A stretch of 64,000 nucleotides of DNA, from contig NC_011891.1 in the NCBI RefSeq assembly GCF_000022145.1, positions 4,322,501-4,386,500 on the forward strand. Direction: 5' to 3'. This stretch comes from Anaeromyxobacter dehalogenans 2CP-1. GTDB taxonomy: Bacteria > Myxococcota > Myxococcia > Myxococcales > Anaeromyxobacteraceae. Shown here in pieces: positions 17,643-26,069 of the stretch. The notes below the pieces were generated by a model, which did no database searches, had not been told where the DNA came from, and saw only the letters and a program-made list of their open reading frames with translations. Made by a program: the position numbers and the translations under genes. How positions within the stretch are numbered: the first letter of the stretch is position 1; each line of letters opens with the position of its first letter.

Positions 17643-17682
17643 GTGGGAGAAAGTGGCAAAAAGCGGATCCCGGCGGGAAGAT
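17643..17682 (+). promoter_or_regulatory. Four 10-nt MraZ-box-like direct repeats
   Basis: GTGGGAGAAA, GTGGCAAAAA, GCGGATCCCG and GCGGGAAGAT occur back to back with a strict 10-nt period and end 10 nt before the mraZ start codon. MraZ family proteins are known to bind tandem GTGGG-type boxes ahead of their own operon, so autoregulation of the dcw cluster is likely. The last two repeats are degenerate. Confidence 0.7.
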
Positions 17683-17692
17683 CGGCCAGCCC

Positions 17693-18130
17693 GTGTTCTT
17701 CGGAACCTTCAACCACGCGATCGACGCGAAGGGGCGCACCAGCCTCCCCGCGAAGTTTCGCGAGGCGCTGGCGGCGGCCGGGGAGCCGCGCATCGTGCTG
17801 ATGCAGTACCCGCACTGGCGGGCCGTGCAGGCGCTCCCGCAGTCGGTCTGGAACGAGCTGGTCAAGAAGGTGATGGAGGCCTCGCCGCTCGACGCGCGGT
17901 GGCAGCGCAACGTGCTCAAGTTCGTCTCGAGCGCGCACGAGGTGGACCTCGACGTCCACGGCCGCGTGCTGGTCCCGCCGCCGCTCCGCGAGTGGGCGGG
18001 CCTGCAGAAGGACGTCGTCTGGGTGGGGATGGGGCGGACCATCCACCTCTACGACCGGGCGGCCTACGACGAGCAGATGTCCGCGGAGATCCCGGCGGAC
18101 CAGGTGGTGGACTTCTTCAGGACGGCGTAG
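17693..18130 (+). CDS. mraZ: Transcriptional regulator MraZ
   Basis: A 145-residue protein with two SpoVT/AbrB-like swapped-hairpin domains. Each carries the family signature ([14 protein letters not shown], then [14 protein letters not shown]). MraZ forms ring oligomers that bind tandem boxes in front of the dcw operon. The GTG at 17693 is chosen because homologues begin MFFGTF and the sequence here reads (V)[10 protein letters not shown]. An in-frame start at 17603 would place the operator repeats inside the coding sequence. It is the first gene of the cluster. Confidence 0.93.
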   Translation: MFFGTFNHAIDAKGRTSLPAKFREALAAAGEPRIVLMQYPHWRAVQALPQSVWNELVKKVMEASPLDARWQRNVLKFVSSAHEVDLDVHGRVLVPPPLREWAGLQKDVVWVGMGRTIHLYDRAAYDEQMSAEIPADQVVDFFRTA

Positions 18131-18150
18131 CGGGCGAAGGGGAACGGGCA

Positions 18151-18453
18151 ATGTACGAGGCGCGCAACCAGGACGAGGTCACGGTGATCCGCTGCGTGGG
18201 CGAGCTCACGCGCGACGAGCTGTCCGCCATCGCGGGGCTGGCGCAGCGCGCCCGCCACGAGGGCCGGATGGTGGTGGTGGACCTGAAGCGCGTCACGCAC
18301 CTGCACTACGCAGGCGCGGCGCTGCTGAAGGCCATCCCCGGCCTGCGCGCCGCGGGCGCGAGCCGCTACGTGCGCGACCTGGTCCACGCCGGCGGCGCGG
18401 GCGGCTACGTGGAGCTGTACGGCGACGTGGAGGAGGCCGTCCGGGCGGCGTGA
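18151..18453 (+). CDS. Small STAS-domain-like protein in the dcw cluster
   Basis: A 100-residue cytoplasmic protein. Its pattern is that of a STAS (anti-sigma factor antagonist-like) fold: strand [17 protein letters not shown], helix, strand [26 protein letters not shown], then a terminal strand and helix ([15 protein letters not shown]). The usual phosphorylatable Ser/Thr of SpoIIAA-type proteins (D-S/T-x-G) is replaced by HLHYAGAA, so classical phospho-switching is unlikely. It lies 20 bp after mraZ and overlaps rsmH by 4 bp, so it is co-translated with the division cluster. GAAGGGGAA precedes the ATG. Confidence 0.8.
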   Translation: MYEARNQDEVTVIRCVGELTRDELSAIAGLAQRARHEGRMVVVDLKRVTHLHYAGAALLKAIPGLRAAGASRYVRDLVHAGGAGGYVELYGDVEEAVRAA

Positions 18454-19382
18454 GCGCGGACTTTCGCCATGAGCCGGTACTCGCGAACGAGATCCTGGAG
18501 CTCCTGCGCCCCCGGCCGGGCGAGCTCTTCCTCGACGGCACGCTCGGCGGCGGCGGCCACTCCGGCCTGCTGCTCGAGGCGGGGGCGCGCGTGATCGCCC
18601 TCGACAAGGATCCCCGCGCGCTCGCCGCGGCCACCGCCCGGCTCGCCCGCTTCGGCGAGGCGTTCCGCGCGGTGCGCTCCGACTTCCGCGACGCGAAGAA
18701 CGTGCTCGAGGCGCTCGGCATCGCCGCGGTGGACGGCGCGCTGGTGGACCTGGGCGTCTCCTCGCCCCAGCTCGACGAGGCGGAGCGCGGCTTCTCCTTC
18801 TCGCGCCCCGGGCCGCTCGACATGCGCATGGGCGACACCGGCGAGACGCTCGAGGACCTGCTGCGCCGGATCGACGAGCGCGAGCTGGCCCGCATCCTGC
18901 GCGAGTACGGCGAGGAGCCGTTCGCGCGGCCGGTGGCGCGCGCCGTCAAGGCGGCGCTGGAGACCGAGGCGCCGCTCGACACCGCGCGCCTCGCCGAGGT
19001 GGTCGCCGGCGCGATCCCGCGCAAGGCCTGGCCGCACCGGATCCACCCCGCCACCCGCACGTTCCAGGCGCTGCGGATCGCGGTGAACGACGAGCTCGGC
19101 GCGCTGGCCGCGTGGCTGGACGGCCTGCCCGGCGTCCTCGCCCCCGGCGGGCGCGCGGCGGCCATCTCGTTCCACTCGCTCGAGGACCGGATGGTGAAGG
19201 AGAAGTTCCGGGCGCTGACGCAGGCCTGCACCTGCCCGCCGGACCTGCCGGTGTGCGCCTGCGGGGCGAAGGCCTCGTTCGCGGCCATCACGCGCAAGGC
19301 CGTCAAGGCGTCCGACGAGGAGATCGCGCGCAACCCGCGCGCCCGGAGCGCGCGCCTGCGCGCGGTGGAGAAGCTGCGATGA
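18450..19382 (+). CDS. rsmH: 16S rRNA (cytosine-1402-N4)-methyltransferase RsmH
   Basis: A 310-residue SAM-dependent methyltransferase (formerly MraW) that methylates C1402 in the ribosomal P site. The SAM motif is [11 protein letters not shown] near residues 29-39. Other family motifs are [41 protein letters not shown] and [12 protein letters not shown]. The C-terminus has the CxC-type [13 protein letters not shown] segment and [15 protein letters not shown]. The GTG start overlaps the STAS gene stop; the stop overlaps the ftsL start. Confidence 0.96.
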   Translation: MSADFRHEPVLANEILELLRPRPGELFLDGTLGGGGHSGLLLEAGARVIALDKDPRALAAATARLARFGEAFRAVRSDFRDAKNVLEALGIAAVDGALVDLGVSSPQLDEAERGFSFSRPGPLDMRMGDTGETLEDLLRRIDERELARILREYGEEPFARPVARAVKAALETEAPLDTARLAEVVAGAIPRKAWPHRIHPATRTFQALRIAVNDELGALAAWLDGLPGVLAPGGRAAAISFHSLEDRMVKEKFRALTQACTCPPDLPVCACGAKASFAAITRKAVKASDEEIARNPRARSARLRAVEKLR

Positions 19383-19882
19383 GCGCCCGCGCCCCCGCGC
19401 GCCGCGCCGCGCCGGGCCTCCCCGGCGCCCGGCTGGCCGGCGAGATCGCGCTCGCGGCCGCGCTGCTCGCGGCGCTGGGCGTGTTCCACATCTGGTCGCG
19501 CACGCGCGTGGTGGCCGCGGGCTACGCGCTCGGCGAGCTGCAGAAGCAGCACGCCGAGCTGGTGGCCGCGCAGGATCAGCTGCGCATCGAGCTGGAGATG
19601 CTGCGCTCCCCCGGGCAGCTGGAGCGGGCGGTGCGCACGAGGCTTTCTGGGCTGGGCATGGCTCCGCCGGACCGCGGTGCGGTGTTGGCGGCAGGCCCGG
19701 AGCGTCCGCTAGACGCTCCGGGTAGGGCGGGCGTGGATGGGGTTGGTCACCCTCCTCGGCCGGCGGAGCCATCCCCTTCTGCTGGGCGGGCGGCGGCGGC
19801 GGGGCCTGTGGCGGCTCCCGGGGCGGCGTACGCGCTCCGGGGCCCGCTGCGGGCGGGTCGCGCGCCGCCGGGGGAGCCGTAG
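19379..19882 (+). CDS. ftsL: Cell division protein FtsL
   Basis: A 167-residue bitopic division protein. One transmembrane helix (near residues 21-37) is followed by a periplasmic coiled coil (about residues 40-85; [27 protein letters not shown]). It would join the FtsQ-FtsB-FtsL subcomplex. The first 110 residues fit the family. The remaining 55 (after [15 protein letters not shown]) are a Pro/Gly/Ala-rich tail not normally present, with many codons ending in T or A, unlike the neighbouring genes. An inverted repeat (9-bp arms, 19697-19705 and 19713-19721) sits at the junction. The assignment rests on topology and position between rsmH and ftsI. Confidence 0.85.
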   Translation: MSARAPARRAAPGLPGARLAGEIALAAALLAALGVFHIWSRTRVVAAGYALGELQKQHAELVAAQDQLRIELEMLRSPGQLERAVRTRLSGLGMAPPDRGAVLAAGPERPLDAPGRAGVDGVGHPPRPAEPSPSAGRAAAAGPVAAPGAAYALRGPLRAGRAPPGEP

Positions 19883-19885
19883 GCC

Positions 19886-21913
19886 GTGCGCGCCGGGCCG
19901 GACCCCCGCGCCGCGCGCTGGATCGCCATCCGCATCACCGTCTTCGCCGTCCTCCTCGCCGCCGGCCTCGCCGCGGTCGCGGGGCGGGTGTTCTGGCTGC
20001 AGGTGCTGCAGCGCGACGCGCTCGCCGGGGAGGCGGTGGACCAGTACCTGCGCGAGCTGGTGCTCCGCCCGCGGCGCGGCGTCATCACCGACCGCAGCGG
20101 CGTGCTGCTCGCCGGCAGCGCCGACGCCCAGTCCGCCTACGCCGACCCCAAGCTGCTCGCCGAGCACGACCGCTCCGGCGCCGCGGTCCGCCGCATCGCG
20201 CGGATCCTGAAGCAGGACCCGCGGGCGCTGCAGCGGAAGCTCGCGAAGGGCGGGCGCTTCGTGTGGCTGGAGCGGCGCATCCCGCCCGCCGAGGCGGCCG
20301 CGCTGCGCAAATGGATCGACGAGGAGCGGGTGCGCGCGGTGCGCCTCGTGCCCGAGACGCGGCGCTACTACCCGAAGCTCGAGCTGGCCGCGCAGGTCCT
20401 GGGCGTGGTGGACGACGACGGCGCGGGCCGCGAGGGCGTGGAGCTCGCCGAGGACGAGCTGCTCCGCGGCGAGCCGGCGCGGGTGCCGTCGCTGCGCGAC
20501 GGGCGCGGGCGGGTGGTGCTCGCCGACGCGCCCTCGCCCGGCCGCGAGCGCGAGGGCGCGCGGGTGGAGCTGACGCTCGACCAGGGCCTGCAGGTGGTGA
20601 CGGAGCGGGCGCTGGCGCGGGCGGTGACCGGCTCGCGCGCGCTGTCCGGCACCGCCGTCGCGATGGACCCGCGCACCGGCGAGGTGCTGGCGCTCGCCAG
20701 CTACCCGGTCGCGAACGCGAACGCGCCGCGCAGCGCGGACGCCATCCGCAACCGCCCGGTGACCGACGCGTTCGAGCCGGGCTCGACCATCAAGACGTTC
20801 GTGATCGCGGCGGCGCTCGACCGCGGCGCGGTCGGCCCGAAGGACCCGTTCGACTGCGGCGCCGGGCGCTGGCCGGTGGGCAGCCACGTGATCCACGACA
20901 CGCACCCGGTGGGCTGGGCGGGCCCGTCGCGCATCCTGGTGGAGAGCTCGAACATCGGGGCGGCGCACGTCGGCGCCCGGCTCGGGCGCGAGGGCGTGCG
21001 CGAGGCGCTGCTCGCGTTCGGCTTCGGCGAGCGCCCCGGGATCGGGCTGCCCGGCGAGATCCGCGGGCAGGTGCTGCTGGCCCGGTCCGACATCGCGCTC
21101 GCCACCCAGAGCTTCGGCCAGGGCCCCATCACCGCCAGCCCGCTCCAGGTCACGACGGCGATGGCCGCGATCGCGAACGGCGGCGCGCTGGTGCGCCCGC
21201 GCCTGGTGAAGCGCGTGCTCGACCCCGCCACCGGGCAGGTGCTGGAGGCGCCCGCCGCCGAGGTGGTCCGGCAGGCGGTGCGCCCGGAGGTCGCCGCGAT
21301 GGTGGCGCGGTGGCTGGTGGGCGTGGTGGAGGAGCCGAAGGGAACGGGGAAGCGCGCGCGGCTCGACGGCTGGCGCGCCGCCGGCAAGACCGGCACCGCC
21401 CAGAAGCCGGACCGGATCTCCGGCGGCTACTCCTCCGACCGGCACTACAGCTCGTTCGTGGGCTTCGCGCCGGCCGAGCAGGCGCGCATCGCCATCGGCG
21501 TGTTCATCGACGAGCCGCGGGGCGAGATCTACGGCGGCGAGGTGGCGGCGCCCGCGTTCCGGGAGATCGCCGAGTACGCGCTGCGGATGATGGGCGTGCC
21601 GCCGGATCCATCGGCGGTGCGCACGCCCCCGCCCGCCGCGGTCGAGGTGGCGCAGGCGCCGCCCGCGGACGAGCCGCCCGAGCCGCCGGCGGTGGAGTGG
21701 GCCGACCGGCGCCAGGCGGCGATGCCCGCAGGCAGCGTGGCGGTCCCGGCGCTCGCCGGGCTCCCCATGCGCGCCGCCATCCGCCGCCTGGAGGAGCTCG
21801 ACCTCGCCCCCGAGCCGAGCGGCTCTGGCCGGGTGGTCGGCCAGACGCCCGCCGCGGGCAAGGTGGTCGGGCGCGGCTCGCGCGTCCGGGTGACGCTCGC
21901 TCCGGCGGGATGA
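19886..21913 (+). CDS. ftsI: Peptidoglycan transpeptidase FtsI (PBP3) with C-terminal PASTA domain
   Basis: A 675-residue class B penicillin-binding protein that crosslinks septal peptidoglycan. An N-terminal transmembrane anchor (about residues 15-33) precedes the dimerisation domain (RRGVITDRSGVLLA). The transpeptidase has the active-site S300-T-I-K303, S354-S-N356 and K501-T-G. After a Pro-rich linker a PASTA domain spans about 617-675 (PALAGLPMRAAIRRLEELDL; VVGQTPAAGKVV). PASTA tails are typical of SpoVD/PBP2x-type enzymes and of myxobacterial FtsI, and are absent from the E. coli enzyme. The GTG at 19886 is 3 bp after ftsL, with GGGGGAG upstream. Confidence 0.94.
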   Translation: MRAGPDPRAARWIAIRITVFAVLLAAGLAAVAGRVFWLQVLQRDALAGEAVDQYLRELVLRPRRGVITDRSGVLLAGSADAQSAYADPKLLAEHDRSGAAVRRIARILKQDPRALQRKLAKGGRFVWLERRIPPAEAAALRKWIDEERVRAVRLVPETRRYYPKLELAAQVLGVVDDDGAGREGVELAEDELLRGEPARVPSLRDGRGRVVLADAPSPGREREGARVELTLDQGLQVVTERALARAVTGSRALSGTAVAMDPRTGEVLALASYPVANANAPRSADAIRNRPVTDAFEPGSTIKTFVIAAALDRGAVGPKDPFDCGAGRWPVGSHVIHDTHPVGWAGPSRILVESSNIGAAHVGARLGREGVREALLAFGFGERPGIGLPGEIRGQVLLARSDIALATQSFGQGPITASPLQVTTAMAAIANGGALVRPRLVKRVLDPATGQVLEAPAAEVVRQAVRPEVAAMVARWLVGVVEEPKGTGKRARLDGWRAAGKTGTAQKPDRISGGYSSDRHYSSFVGFAPAEQARIAIGVFIDEPRGEIYGGEVAAPAFREIAEYALRMMGVPPDPSAVRTPPPAAVEVAQAPPADEPPEPPAVEWADRRQAAMPAGSVAVPALAGLPMRAAIRRLEELDLAPEPSGSGRVVGQTPAAGKVVGRGSRVRVTLAPAG

Positions 21914-21932
21914 TAGAAGGAGGCGCGCCGCC

Positions 21933-21950
21933 CGTGTCCCGCCGGACACG
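21933..21950 (+). other. Hairpin between ftsI and murE
   Basis: CGTGTCC (21933-21939), loop CGCC, GGACACG (21944-21950) is a perfect 7-bp stem. It lies in the 117-bp gap between ftsI and murE, the longest same-strand gap in the cluster before ddl. It may attenuate transcription or mark an internal operon boundary. There is no T-tract. Confidence 0.4.
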
Positions 21951-22030
21951 CCCGCGCGCAAGCGGCCGGACCCGCGGAGGAAAACGAGGCGGACGGCCGT
22001 TTGCATGGTATCTCCCGCTGGTAGCGAACA

Positions 22031-23521
22031 ATGAGGCTCTCCACCGTCATCGCCGGCAGCGGCGCCCGCGGCGATCTCGCCGGCGATCCCGAGATCACCC
22101 GCGTCACCGGCGACTCGCGGGAGGTGATCCCGGGCGCGGTGTTCTTCGCGCTCCCCGGCGTCCAGCACGACGGCCACGCCTTCGCCGCCGAGGCGGCGCG
22201 ACGGGGCGCCATCGCCGTGGTCGCCGAGCGGCCGGTCGAGTGCGCGCCCGCGCGGCTGCTGCTCGCCCCGTCCGCGCGCAGGGCCATGGCGCTCGCCGCC
22301 GCCAGCTTCCACGGCCGGCCGGCCGAGCGCCTCCGCATGGCCGCGGTCACCGGCACGAACGGGAAGACGACCGTCACCTACCTGGTGGAGGCGTGCGCGC
22401 GCGCCGCCGCGGTGCCGGTGGGCGTGCTCGGGACGATCTCGTTCCGCTTCCCCGGCGCGGACCGGCCCGCCAGCCACACCACTCCGGAGTCCACCGCCAT
22501 CCAGGCGGTGCTGGCGGAGATGGTCGCGGCCGGCGCGAGGGACGCGGTGATGGAGGTCTCGTCGCACGCGCTCGCGCAGGAGCGGGTGGCCGGGATCCGC
22601 TTCCAGGCGGCCGGCTTCACGAACCTCACGCGCGACCACCTCGACTACCACCGCGACATGGACGCGTACTTCGCGGCGAAGCGCCGGCTGTTCACCGAGC
22701 ACCTCGCGCCCGGCGGCACCGCGGTGATCAACGCGCGCGATCCCTGGGGCGCGCGCCTGGCCGACCAGCTCGGGCCGGGGCCGCGCGTCTGGCGCTACGG
22801 CGTCCGGGCCGGCGACGCGCTGCGCGCGCTCGAGGTGCGGACCGGCCTCGCCGGCACCAGCGCGACGTTCGAGACGCCGGCCGGCGCCATCGCGATCCGC
22901 TCCCCGCTCGTCGGCCAGCACAACCTCGAGAACCTGCTCTGCGCCGCGGGCCTCGCGCTCGGCCTGGGCCTGCCGCCGGAGGCGGTCGCCCGCGGCCTCG
23001 CCGCCTCGCACGGCGCGCCGGGCCGGCTGGAGCGGATCGACGGCCGCGGCCTGTCGGTCTTCGTGGACTACGCCCACACCGACGACGCGCTGGCGCGCAT
23101 GATCGCGGCGCTGCGCGGGCTCTCGCCGCGGCGGCTGATCTGCGTGTTCGGCTGCGGCGGCGACCGGGACCGCGGCAAGCGCCCGCTCATGGGCGCGGCG
23201 GCCGCGGCCGCGGACCTCGCCATCGTCACCAGCGACAACCCGCGCACCGAGGACCCGCTCGCCATCATCGCCGACGTGCTGCCCGGCCTGGACCGCGCCG
23301 GGAAGCCCTCCCTCGGCGCCGCCCGCGCGCGCGCCGGCGAGGACGGCTACCTGGTCGAGCCGGACCGTCGCGCCGCCATCGCGCTCGCGGTGGAGTGCGC
23401 GCGCGAGGGCGACGCGGTGCTCGTCGCCGGCAAGGGGCACGAGGACTACCAGCAGGTGGGCGCCGAGAAGCGCCCCTTCTCCGACCGCGACGAGGCGCGC
23501 AAGGCGCTCGGGATCGCATGA
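22031..23521 (+). CDS. murE: UDP-MurNAc-tripeptide synthetase MurE (meso-DAP adding)
   Basis: A 496-residue Mur ligase adding the third stem-peptide residue. The ATP site is VTGTNGKTT (about 106-114). The carbamylated lysine and His regions (THTTPESTAIQ-like, EVSSHALAQ) are present. D402-NPR-TEDP is the family signature for meso-diaminopimelate selection, so the peptidoglycan should be of the DAP type. The ATG at 22031 follows a 117-bp gap. The stop overlaps murF (ATGA). Confidence 0.95.
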   Translation: MRLSTVIAGSGARGDLAGDPEITRVTGDSREVIPGAVFFALPGVQHDGHAFAAEAARRGAIAVVAERPVECAPARLLLAPSARRAMALAAASFHGRPAERLRMAAVTGTNGKTTVTYLVEACARAAAVPVGVLGTISFRFPGADRPASHTTPESTAIQAVLAEMVAAGARDAVMEVSSHALAQERVAGIRFQAAGFTNLTRDHLDYHRDMDAYFAAKRRLFTEHLAPGGTAVINARDPWGARLADQLGPGPRVWRYGVRAGDALRALEVRTGLAGTSATFETPAGAIAIRSPLVGQHNLENLLCAAGLALGLGLPPEAVARGLAASHGAPGRLERIDGRGLSVFVDYAHTDDALARMIAALRGLSPRRLICVFGCGGDRDRGKRPLMGAAAAAADLAIVTSDNPRTEDPLAIIADVLPGLDRAGKPSLGAARARAGEDGYLVEPDRRAAIALAVECAREGDAVLVAGKGHEDYQQVGAEKRPFSDRDEARKALGIA

Positions 23522-24924
23522 CCACTCCCCGCTCCACCCCGCAGTTCACGCCCGACGAGCTCGCGGGCGCCACGCGAGGCCGCTGGCTCGGCGCGCCGCC
23601 GTCCGCGGTGGCGGGCGTCTCGACCGACACCCGCACGCTCTCCCCCGGGCAGCTCTTCGTGGCGCTGAAGGGCGAGCGCTTCGACGCGCACGATCACCTG
23701 GAGGCCGCGGCCGCCGCCGGCGCCGCCGCGCTGGTGGTGTCGGAGGCCTGGGCCGCCGCGCACCCCGCCCCGCCCCGCGCCGCGCTGGCGGTGGCCGACC
23801 CGCTCGCCGCCCTCGGCGCCATCGCCCGCCACCACCGCTGCCGCTTCGGCATCCCGGTGATCGGGGTCACCGGCTCGAACGGCAAGACCACCACGCGCGA
23901 GATGATCGCGGCGATCCTGGCCACCCGCGGCCCGGTGCTGAAGACCGAGGGCAACCTGAACAACGAGGTGGGCGTCCCGCTCACGCTGTTCGGCCTCGAG
24001 GACGCGCACGCGACCGCCGTCATCGAGATGGGGATGAACCACCCCGGGGAGATCGCGCGCCTCGCCGCCATCGCCCAGCCGCAGGTGGGCGTGGTGACGC
24101 TGGCGGCCCCCGCCCACCTGGAGGGGCTCGGCACGGTGGACGCGGTGGCCGACGCGAAGGCCGAGCTGTACGAGGGGCTGCCCGCCGGCGGGATCGCGGT
24201 GGTGAACGCGGACGACGCGCGCATGCTGAAGCGCGGCGTCGCCTCCGGGCGGCGCATGCTCACCTTCGCCTCCGGCCGCGGCCGCCGCGGCGACGTGGTG
24301 GTGCTCGAGGTCGTCTCGCAGTCGGTGGAGGGGCTCCGCTTCGTCCTCGGCGTGGGCAACCGCGAGGTCCCGGTCCACATCCCCGGCCTGGTCGGCGCGC
24401 ACAACGCCCGCAACGCCGCGGCCGCCGCCTGCGCGGCCATCGCGGTGGGCTGCACCGACCGCGAGATCGCGCAGGGGCTCGCCGCGGTGCGCCCGGTGGG
24501 CCGCCGCCTGCGCCTGGAGCGCCTCCCCTCCGGCGTCCAGCTGGTGGACGACTGCTACAACGCGAACCCGGCCTCGATGTCGGCGGCGCTGGACGTCCTG
24601 CGCGACCTCGCGGCCGCCCCCGGCGCCCGCGCGTTCGCGGTGCTCGGGGACATGCTCGAGCTGGGCGCGTTCGAGGCGGAGGCGCACCGCGCGCTGGGCG
24701 CCGAGGCGGCCGCCGCGGGCGTGGCGGTGCTGGCCGCGTTCGGGCCGCGCGCCCGCGCCACCGCCGAGGCGGCCGGCGCGGCCGGCCTCGCCGAGACCTT
24801 CCACACCGAGGACCTGGACCGCCTCGTCGCGTTCGTGCGCGAGCGGCTCCGTCCCACCGACGTCCTGCTCGTGAAGGGGAGCCGCGGCATGAAGCTCGAG
24901 CGGCTCGTCGAGGCCCTGCGCTAG
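23518..24924 (+). CDS. murF: UDP-MurNAc-tripeptide-D-Ala-D-Ala ligase MurF
   Basis: A 468-residue Mur ligase attaching D-Ala-D-Ala to the UDP-MurNAc tripeptide. The N-terminal domain has GVSTDTRTLSPGQLFVALKG. The ATP motif GVTGSNGKTTT lies near 116-126, with NLNNEVGVPLTL and EMGMNHPGEI after it. The C-terminal domain has DDCYNANPASM, which binds the substrate. It overlaps murE by 4 bp and abuts mraY with no gap. Confidence 0.95.
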   Translation: MTTPRSTPQFTPDELAGATRGRWLGAPPSAVAGVSTDTRTLSPGQLFVALKGERFDAHDHLEAAAAAGAAALVVSEAWAAAHPAPPRAALAVADPLAALGAIARHHRCRFGIPVIGVTGSNGKTTTREMIAAILATRGPVLKTEGNLNNEVGVPLTLFGLEDAHATAVIEMGMNHPGEIARLAAIAQPQVGVVTLAAPAHLEGLGTVDAVADAKAELYEGLPAGGIAVVNADDARMLKRGVASGRRMLTFASGRGRRGDVVVLEVVSQSVEGLRFVLGVGNREVPVHIPGLVGAHNARNAAAAACAAIAVGCTDREIAQGLAAVRPVGRRLRLERLPSGVQLVDDCYNANPASMSAALDVLRDLAAAPGARAFAVLGDMLELGAFEAEAHRALGAEAAAAGVAVLAAFGPRARATAEAAGAAGLAETFHTEDLDRLVAFVRERLRPTDVLLVKGSRGMKLERLVEALR

Positions 24925-26067
24925 ATGCTCTACCACCTCCTCTACCCGCTGGCCTACAAGCTCAGCCTCCTCAACGTCCTCCGCTACCCGTCGTTCCGCA
25001 TCGTGGCGGCGGGCCTCACCGCCATGGTGCTGGGCCTGCTGCTCGGGCCGATCTTCATCGAGCGGATGCGGGTGCTGCAGTACGGCTCGACCAACGTCCG
25101 CGAGGACACGCCGGACACGCACAAGAAGAAGGCGGGCACGCCGTCGATGGGCGGCGCGCTGATCCTCGCGTCGGTCGCGATCGCCACCCTGCTGTTCGCG
25201 GACCTCGCGAACCGCTTCGTGTGGGCGGCGCTGCTCGTGACGCTGGGCTACGGCGCCATCGGCTTCACCGACGACTGGCTCAAGATCTCGAAGAAGAACT
25301 CGAAGGGCCTGGCCGGCAAGAAGAAGCTCGTGCTGCAGGTGCTGGTGGTGGTGGTGGTCTACTACGCCTGCCTGACCGACTGGCGCTTCCACGTCGAGCA
25401 CCGCTTCCCGTGGGTGTTCGTGGGCAGCTACGTGGACCTCCACGTCACCCTGCCGTTCGTGCCCTCCCGGCTCTTCAACCCGGACCTCGGCTTCCTGTAC
25501 CTGCCGTTCATGGTGTTCGTGGTGATCGCCACCTCGAACGCGGTGAACCTGACCGACGGCCTGGACGGCCTCGCCATCGGCCCGACCGTCGTGTCGGCCA
25601 TGACGTTCCTGGCGCTGTCCTACGTGGCGGGCGCCACCATCGCCGGGTTCAGCCTGGCCGAGTACCTGCGGGTGCCGTACATCCCCGGCGCGGAGGAGCT
25701 GGGCGTGTTCTGCTCGGCCATCTTCGGCGCGGGCGTGGCGTTCCTCTGGTACAACACCTATCCGGCGTCGGTGTTCATGGGCGACGTGGGCTCGCTCGCC
25801 CTGGGGGGCGGCCTCGGCATGATGGCGGTGCTCACCAAGAACGAGTTCGCGAGCGCCATCCTGCACGGCGTCTTCCTGACCGAGACGGTGAGCGTCATCC
25901 TCCAGGTCTGGTCGTTCAAGACCACCGGCAAGCGCATCTTCCGGATGGCGCCCATCCACCACCACTACGAGCTGAAGGGGTGGGCGGAGCCGAAGATCAT
26001 CGTCCGCTTCTGGATCATCTCGGTGATGCTGGCGCTGGTTGCGCTGCTCTCCATCAAGCTGAGGTAG
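24925..26067 (+). CDS. mraY: Phospho-MurNAc-pentapeptide transferase MraY
   Basis: A 380-residue polytopic membrane enzyme (about ten helices) that makes lipid I from UDP-MurNAc-pentapeptide and undecaprenyl phosphate. Catalytic and metal-binding motifs are seen in order: the cytoplasmic KKKAGTPSMGG, GFTDDWLK, NLTDGLDGLA, FMGDVGSLALGG and the histidine motif IHHHYELKGW. The ATG directly follows the murF stop. murD starts 2 bp after its stop. Confidence 0.96.
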   Translation: MLYHLLYPLAYKLSLLNVLRYPSFRIVAAGLTAMVLGLLLGPIFIERMRVLQYGSTNVREDTPDTHKKKAGTPSMGGALILASVAIATLLFADLANRFVWAALLVTLGYGAIGFTDDWLKISKKNSKGLAGKKKLVLQVLVVVVVYYACLTDWRFHVEHRFPWVFVGSYVDLHVTLPFVPSRLFNPDLGFLYLPFMVFVVIATSNAVNLTDGLDGLAIGPTVVSAMTFLALSYVAGATIAGFSLAEYLRVPYIPGAEELGVFCSAIFGAGVAFLWYNTYPASVFMGDVGSLALGGGLGMMAVLTKNEFASAILHGVFLTETVSVILQVWSFKTTGKRIFRMAPIHHHYELKGWAEPKIIVRFWIISVMLALVALLSIKLR

Positions 26068-26069
26068 CC

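Larger units (their letters stand above)
17371..17692. other. Divergent intergenic region carrying the dcw promoter
   Basis: No gene is seen here. It separates the HSDL2-like dehydrogenase from mraZ. A GTGGG/CCCAC inverted repeat lies near 17522-17537. The right end holds the sigma70-type promoter and MraZ-box repeats listed separately. Confidence 0.6.

Noticed and set aside
17603-17692. A longer MraZ starting at 17603
   Set aside because: It would place the promoter -10 and the MraZ boxes inside the gene, and MraZ proteins begin at the FFGTF motif.
21911-22110. A small gene overlapping the ftsI stop and the murE start (MIEGGAPP...)
   Set aside because: It is Arg-rich, spans the hairpin between the genes and runs into murE in the wrong frame.
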